DNA of 64,000 nucleotides from Budorcas taxicolor (lineage: Eukaryota; Chordata; Mammalia; Artiodactyla; Bovidae): positions 4,898,001 to 4,962,000 of the forward strand of contig NC_068925.1 of NCBI RefSeq assembly GCF_023091745.1. Reading direction: 5' to 3'. Under the pieces are notes generated by a model that worked only from the letters and a program-made list of their open reading frames with translations, did not search any database and was not told the origin of the DNA. Of this stretch, positions 57,565 through 64,000 are shown piece by piece. Within the stretch, counting starts at the first letter, position 1; each line of letters opens with the position of its first letter. Both the position numbers and the translations under genes were made by a program.

Positions 57565-59042
57565 ACAAAGCTAGTGGAGGTGATGGAATTCCAGTGGAGC
57601 TCTTTCAAATCCTAAAAGATGATGCTGTGAAAGTGCTGCACTCAATATGCCAGCAAATTTGGAAAACTCAGCAGTGGCCACAGGACTGGAAAAGGTCAGT
57701 TTTCATTCCAATCCCAAAGAAAGGCAATGCCAAATAATGCTCAAACTACTGCACAATTGTACTCATCTCACATGCTAGTAAAGTAATGCTCAAAATTTTC
57801 CAAGCCAGGCTTCAGCAGCACAGGAATTGTGAAATTCCAGATGTTCAAGCTGATTTTAGAAAAGGCAGAGGAACCAGAGATCAAATTGCCAACATCTGCT
57901 GGATCATGGAAAAAGCAAGAGAGTTCCAGAAAAACATCTATTTCTGCTTTATTGACTATGCCAAAGCCTTTGACTGTGTGGATCACAATAAACTGTGGAA
58001 AATTCTGAAGGAGATGGAAATACCAGACCACCTGACCCGCCTCTTGAGAAACCTGTATGCAGGTCAGGAAGCAACAGTTAGAACTGGACATGGAACAACA
58101 GACTGGTTCCAAATAGGAAAAGGAGTACATCAAGGCTATATATTGTCACCCTGCTTATTTAACTTCTATGCAGAGTACATCATGAGAAACACTGGGCTGG
58201 AAGAAGCACAAGCTGGAATCAAGATTGCCGGGAGAAATATCAAGAACCTCAGATGTGCAGATGACACCAGCTTGATGGCAGAAAGTGAAGAAGAACTAAA
58301 GAGCCTCTTGATGAGAGTGAAAGAGGAGAGTGAAAAAGTTGGCTTAAACCTCAACATTCATAAAATGAAGATCATGGCATCTGGTCCCATCACTTCATGG
58401 GAAATAGACGGGGAAACAGTGGAAACAGTGGCTGACTTTATTTGAGGCGGTGGGGGGCTCCAAAATCACTGCAGATGGTGATTGCAGCCATGAAATTAAA
58501 AGACGCTTACTCCTTGGAAGGAAAGTTATGACCAACCTAGATAGCATATTCAAAAGCAGAGACATTACTTTGCCAACAAAGATCCGTCTAGTCAAGGCTA
58601 TAGCTTTTCCAGTAGTCATGTATGGATGTGAGAGTTGGACTATAAAGGAAGCTGAGTGCAGAAGAACTGATGCTTTTGAACTGTGGTGTTGGAGAAGACT
58701 CTTGAGAGTCCCTTGGACTGCAAGGAGATCCTACCAGTCCATCCTAAAGGAAATCAGCCCTGGGTGTTCTTTGGAAGGACTGATGCTAAAGCTGAAACTC
58801 CAATATTTTGGCCACCTGATGTGAAGAGCTGACTCATCTGAAAAGACCCTGATGCTGGGAAAGATTGAAGGCAGGAGAAGGGGACGACGAGGATGAGATG
58901 GTTGGATGGCAACACCGACTCAATGGACATGGGTTTGGGTGAACTCTGGGAGTTGGTGATGGACAGGGAGGCCTGGTGTGCTGTGGTTCATGGGGTTGCA
59001 AACAGTCGGACACCAATGAGTGACTGAACTGAACTGAACTGA
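57565..59042 (+). mobile_element. BovB LINE copy with long RT frame
   Basis: 5'-truncated copy beginning aacaaagctagtggaggtga. The frame 57786-58445 carries much of the reverse transcriptase, but the catalytic motif reads CADD (LRCADDTSL near 58248-58274) in place of YADD. A second frame, 58450-58824, holds the C-terminal region. It is interrupted near 58444 by TGA and an insertion before a G6 run. It ends in (actga)n at 59024-59042. Confidence 0.95.
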
Positions 59043-59374
59043 ATAGATAAAGTTATAAAACAAATGTGGTAAAACATTGAGACTTGGTATTTCTAGGTGA
59101 AGGAACTCACCAACAAACTGGAACTCCAACAAACAGGAACTCTTTGTTGGAAACTTTCTGTTAAGTTTGAAATCATTTCTTAAAAAGACACCAAGAAAAG
59201 AGTAAGAAGACAAACCTACTGATGGGGAATGTCCCTCTCCAATGGGAGAGGCCATGCATGTCAACGGGCAGGAGTTACATGGGAAATCTCTATCTTCCTC
59301 TCAACTTTGCTGTGAACCTAAGACTATTGCAAAAATACTTGTCTCACAAAAAGAGAGAAAAATCTCAAAGTACT

Positions 59375-60560
59375 TTAGAAGATACATTCTACACTTAATG
59401 ACTAACAAAGGGTTAGTATCTAAAATAGATAAAGATTTCTTACAAACCAGCAAGAAGAAGGTAAACAATCTAATAGAAAAAAATGGGCAAGAGCCATGAA
59501 CAGGCATCTCACAGATGAGAAAACACAAACGACCAGTACACGTGTGTAAAGATGCTCAACTTGCAGTAAGAAAAATACAAATTACAGTCATAATGAAATA
59601 CCATCTTCCGCCCACTACATTGACAAAAATTAAATCTGTCCATACTACACTTTGGAGAAGATTTAGAAAAATGGAGCTCTTGACATACCGCTGGTAGGAG
59701 CATAAAATGTTGCAGCTACTTTATAGAACAACTTAGCATATTCTCTTAAGTTGAAGAGAGATATATCCTTCGATTCCACTAATTGAGAAGCGGAGCAGGT
59801 CCTCTTCTCGGTATATTCATTCAATCAGAAAAAATTTCTTGTGCGTGTACACAATGGGTCACGTGCCCATGTGTTTGTGGCAGCACTGATTGTATTAGAA
59901 AAACTTGGAAATGATCTGAAAAGTCCAATAAATACAGAATGGATAGATATGTTTTCATAATATCTATATAGGAGGAAAAACGAACTAGAGCAGCAGGTAT
60001 TGAGTGAAGCTCACAACATAATACGGAATGATAAAGGAAAGTTGCAGAAGAATACTTGGGCTTCCCCGGTGGTTCAATGGTAAAGAATCCACCTGCAAAG
60101 AGGGAGACACGCTTTCAACCCCTGTGTCAGGAAGATCCTTTGGAGAAGGAAATGGCAACCCACTCAAGTATTCTTGCCTAGGAGATCTCAGGGACAGGAG
60201 CCTGGTGGGCTACAGCCCATGGGGTCACAAAGAGTTGCACACCACTCAGGGATTAAATCACCACCACCACAGAAGAATACTTACATTGTGATATAACCTA
60301 TATAAAACCCAAAATCATGAGAAACTTAAGTTTGTGGATACTGTAAAGATAAGGAGAAGAATGAAAGGTAGAAAATTCAGGTTAGTGGCTACCTTGGGAA
60401 AAGGCAGGAAGGGGATACAGTCAGGGAGGGATACACTGGGGTCTTCAACTGAATTAGAAGTGATTTTTTTTTTAATCTCTGGAGTGGGTCTCTAACTACT
60501 CATGTGATTCTCTATACCTTTTTAGATGCATAAGATATGTTATAATAAAATGCCAAAAAA
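59375..60560 (+). mobile_element. old L1 3' region interrupted by a Bov-tA
   Basis: L1 text: aaaaaaatgggcaagagcca, cataatgaaataccatcttc, gaaatgatctgaaaagtcca, and after the SINE gatataacctatataaaacc and tatgttataataaaatgcc. Confidence 0.8.
60045..60282 (+). mobile_element. Bov-tA SINE with 13-bp target-site duplication
   Basis: The element at 60058-60269 (gggcttccccggtggttcaa to cactcagggattaaatcacc) is flanked by perfect cagaagaatactt at 60045-60057 and 60270-60282. It ends with a (CCA)n tail. Confidence 0.96.
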
Positions 60561-62775
60561 AGTTTTTCAGGTTTGAATTTTTTTGTCCACTTGGGAAAGT
60601 TCCGGGTACCCAAATGCACGTATGTCAGCCCATTTTAACTCTCCGATTTCTGTAGCATAGTTTAATGAGTGAATGGAAGGATGGATGAGAAGCGCCTCTC
60701 TTTACAAAGAAAGCCTTTGCTTCCATGGGTGAACTTCTGCGATACAAACAAAAGAGACACTGGGGGGAGCTGTTTCACTACTCAGGTACCTGGCTGATTT
60801 TCCGCCCCTTTGAAAGCTTGATATACTGGAAAGGGCAATAGAATGGAAATTGGGAGGCTGGAATTCTATTTCAACTTTTCTTCTAACTCTGTGTGGTTTG
60901 GGCAAGTCATATCCCCTCTCTGCTTGTTACTTCATCTATAAGATGAATCATATAGCCTCCTCCAAGAAGCCTTTCAGATAGGAAATTCCATAATCAATCA
61001 TTATCTCTAGCAAATCATGCCTAGACTCAAGAGACTCTGGTGCTCACAAAGCCCTAACAAGTCCCAAGAAGTTAAAATAACTCAGGGGTCCTCGTGTGAG
61101 CAATTCCTATCCCCCAAATGGATACATATATCTAAACTCATAAGGCAAATTATAAATTAGTTAAAGTCGGTGTGGTTAGATCCTTAGATGAAAGGGAATG
61201 GAAAGATGTACATCCTAAACAAATACATATTTTTCCTTTAGAAAAAGACCACCACTGCTCATAATTCTGTTTTGTGAAAATAAACGTCTACTTTTATTAT
61301 CAGCTTAGAATTACTATAATCAGAGTTTGGTTTCACTATCTCTTCCTGCCGCTCTTGTATTTCAAAAACTGGGTTTTACTACATAGAAAGAACCAGCATG
61401 TAACCAATAAGATAAAGGCAAAAAAAATCAGATAAAGGCACATTGATTATTAAGCATATCTACCGGGAGGTCAGTATTTTTAGAAGAACAAGGTTAAATT
61501 ACATTCCTTGTAAAGATGACATTTAGCTCCCATTAGCACACGTCATAGGTAAGAACAAAGGGCTTATTAAATAGTTGTAGAAGACGCAATTTACTCTTCA
61601 CTTTGACTCAACCGAATATACGACTATTATTGGGAATAAGGATGTTTCTCAATTAATTAAGAAACTATGGTCTCCTAAAATCTTTACATGCAGCTCAAAC
61701 CGCACGGTTAATGGCAGTCTTAAGAGTAGCATATTCCCTCAGTATACAGGCTCTTCTGTTTGCAGTGCTTGGGGGTAGGCTCTGTACGTGATGATTACAG
61801 GCCTACAAGGCATATTATCAGCAACAATAGCAACTGAGACACAGACAGCAAAAAATCCTGTGAAAGTCCTGGCACGAAGACATTGAAGCCGATCTCAGAA
61901 TCAGAAATGGAAAAGACATGAAGCTTTCTCTCCTTTCCTTTTCCTTCCTCAGATTGTCAGTGTGTTCTGCACTGGAAGGCGGGGAGTGGGGACACGGACT
62001 CAGAGTGCCAGCCTGCCTGAAGGTCAAGGACATGGAGCAGGGGGCTCCATGTGTGTACGGGGGGGGGGGACTTTGGGGGTACCTGATGGGTGACAAACAG
62101 GAACCGAAGGGGAGAGAACAGCTTGGAGGCTTTGTGTGTCCTCTGTCCCAGGACAGAAAGACAGCAAGGGGAGGGCCGCATGCAGGTGTTGGCATGTCCA
62201 GGGGTCAAGGAAGTAGTGATGGGGGCTGTGCAGACAAGGAGCTGGCTATTATGATTGAGAAATTGCTTATGCTGAGAGCATTAAAAAATTGAACAAAAAT
62301 GTAAATACACAGAGGATAACGGAAGGCAGGTTTTTCCCTATCAGAGAAGTGACTTACGAACACAGAAAGGGGAAAGGTTAGAAAGAACACTGCAACGCTG
62401 GATTGTAATTGAAAGCCGATATGGACTCACACTTTTAAAATGTATATATAGAGAGATATCAAAATAGTGGGAGACGCATAAGTCTATGCGTACATAGAAA
62501 CAAACATTTTCTACCTCTGTCCACAGAGAGGGCCTAGAGGCAATGATTCCCCAATAACAGCAAGCTCGCTGAAGATCTTGGTTTCTGAATATCATTCTGC
62601 AGTAAAAGGAGCCAGCATTCCTGGGGCAGAAAAAGCACAAGATGGGTCTGAAACATCCTGTTATGTTTCAGAAATTAAGGAAATGCTCAAGGAATGATGA
62701 GCACCTGCCTTTTTCTCTTTGTCTCGTTTTGTATTGCTCTCACTGCACTGCATGTGGGATATTGGTCACCCCTTG
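60561..62775. other. presumed intron, mostly unique sequence
   Basis: MIR-like text lies at 60860-60960 (ggcaagtcatatcccctctc). A duplicated ataaggcaaa/ataaaggcac motif is at 61410-61440 and a G10 run at 62059-62068. No LEMD1 exon or other gene is recognised. Confidence 0.4.
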
Positions 62776-62990
62776 TTGTTATTTAGACACTAAGTCATGT
62801 CTGACTCTTTGCAACCCCACGGGCTGTAGCCCACTAGGCTCCTCTGTCCACTGGATTTCCCAAACAAGAATACTGGAGTGGGTTGCCATTTCCTTCTCCA
62901 AGGGACCTTCCCAACCCAGGGATTGAACCCACGTTTCCTGCAACGGCAGGCAGATTCTTTACCGTCTGAGCCACCAGGGAAACCAAACCA
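62776..62990 (-). mobile_element. Bov-tA SINE
   Basis: Reverse-oriented: gttatttagacactaagtca, actctttgcaaccccacggg, then the inverted tRNA part gcagattctttaccgtctga and ccaccagggaaacc. An (ACCA)n tract follows. Confidence 0.94.
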
Positions 62991-63767
62991 ACCAACCAAC
63001 AAATAAATGAGGGTGAAGGGAAAGTCTTCCTTATAGTAAAATACCAACAAATAAACGTAGAAGAAATAATAGAAATAGAAACTTTCAATGGGCCATCCTG
63101 ATGATGGAAGTTGAATTAGGTAGGCAGTCATTTCTGAGTACTGGGCTAATGACTGCTGGGTTTGGTGAGGTATCATTTCAGAATATTTTCCCTCAAAACT
63201 CTGTTCAATTCCAAAGAGAGAAATGTGGAGGGGCCTGACAGACACCGACTTTTCCAGGTGATTAAGGCTAGCATTTACCAGCAGTGGGACAGAAGAACAA
63301 GAGCACACCATTCTGAGGAATTCCTGCCTGGATACATGGCCTGAATGAAGTCAAGAGAAGAATCACCCTGCAAAATGAAAGGCTTATCCTCCTGAAAACA
63401 GTCCAGGACACTTGACAGGGAAAGACTGAGGCAATGTTGGTTCAGACTGAAGGAAGCTGCAGAGGCTTGACAACTGCAGGCAACACGTGTTCCTGGATTG
63501 GCCTTGGGCCAGAAACCAAGAGACATAATCAGAACAGTTGGTGAGGTCTGAATGGGGTCTGAACACTGGATGGTAGCATTGCATTAATGTGCATTTCCAT
63601 GTTACACAGTGGTTATGTGGGAAAGAATCCCTTAGGGGCAGGCAGAATACGTGCTGGAGAACTGAGGGGCTGTATGACTGCTGTTTGCTCTTAGTGGTTC
63701 AGAAAGACATGATGGTGGGACACACTCATGCGCATGCATGTGCACATATGCTCACACACACACACAG
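62991..63767. other. presumed intron, unique sequence
   Basis: There is a short (CA)n run near 63753-63767. I see no gene. Confidence 0.4.
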
Positions 63768-63912
63768 TAAGGACCTACTGTATAGCAAAGGGAGCTATAC
63801 TCAATATTTTGTAATAACCTACAAGGAGGAGGAACATATATGTATATATACAAAAACTAAATCACTAAAACCAACCAACATTGTAAATTAACTATAGTTC
63901 AATTTTTTTAAC
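63768..63912 (+). mobile_element. L1 3'-terminal fragment (ruminant type)
   Basis: Characteristic text: aaggacctactgtatagcaa, gggagctatactcaatattt, tgtaataacctacaaggagg and acattgtaaattaactatag. Confidence 0.9.
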
Positions 63913-64000
63913 GTGGTGAAAGGTAACCATTGGATTTTCTGGGATATGGGAATTCTATTGAGTTGGTCAGAAAGTTCTTTTGGGTCTTTCTGTAAGATGT

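Noticed and set aside
1..64000. CRISPR array, operon or prokaryotic-type system
   Set aside because: Repeats are dispersed SINE/LINE copies or short tandem duplications. Gene structure, splice sites and transposons are vertebrate.

Overview
This is nuclear DNA from a ruminant, almost certainly a bovid. It is full of BovB (RTE) LINE fragments, Bov-tA/Bov-A SINEs and older cetartiodactyl CHR-type SINEs, mixed with ordinary mammalian L1, L2 and MIR remnants. Genes are broken into exons with vertebrate splice signals and a CpG island. Two genes are recognised by recalled protein identity, both on the minus strand: KLHDC8A (complete coding region) and the 3' end of LEMD1. As I recall, this adjacency matches human 1q32.1 (NUAK2-KLHDC8A-LEMD1-CDK18). 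The cattle location would then be chromosome 16, which is inference.

Layout. 1-2.6 kb is the intergenic 3' flank of KLHDC8A. 2.6-8.9 kb holds the KLHDC8A 3' UTR and five coding exons, which add up to exactly 350 codons plus a stop. 8.5-9.8 kb is the CpG-island promoter over the start codon. 9.8-23 kb is upstream or intron-like sequence with MIR/L1/SINE remnants, one 1.7-kb BovB and several AT-motif-rich blocks that look like candidate enhancers. A second GC-rich block at 22.6-23.0 kb ends in a perfect minus-strand splice donor and may be a distal non-coding first exon of KLHDC8A. 23-44.6 kb is intergenic and increasingly occupied by transposons, including the best preserved BovB (32.25-33.94 kb) with a perfect target-site duplication. 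44.8-46.3 kb contains the last two recognisable LEMD1 exons and a likely poly(A) signal. 46.3-64 kb is presumably LEMD1 intron. It is dominated by L1, BovB and SINE insertions, including three successive same-strand BovB copies of different ages at 54.0-59.0 kb, nested SINEs, a hAT-like DNA transposon and a probable solo LTR.

How the genes work. KLHDC8A encodes a small kelch-propeller protein with no BTB/BACK domain, so a protein-interaction scaffold rather than an enzyme. LEMD1 encodes a small protein with an N-terminal LEM domain (not found here) and a C-terminal membrane anchor (seen here). Nothing suggests that the two act together.

Nothing resembling a new multigene system is present. 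The items most worth a second look are the GC-AG first coding intron of KLHDC8A, the candidate distal promoter/exon, the length-conserved but sequence-divergent LEMD1 tail, and the nested, orientation-biased transposon history.
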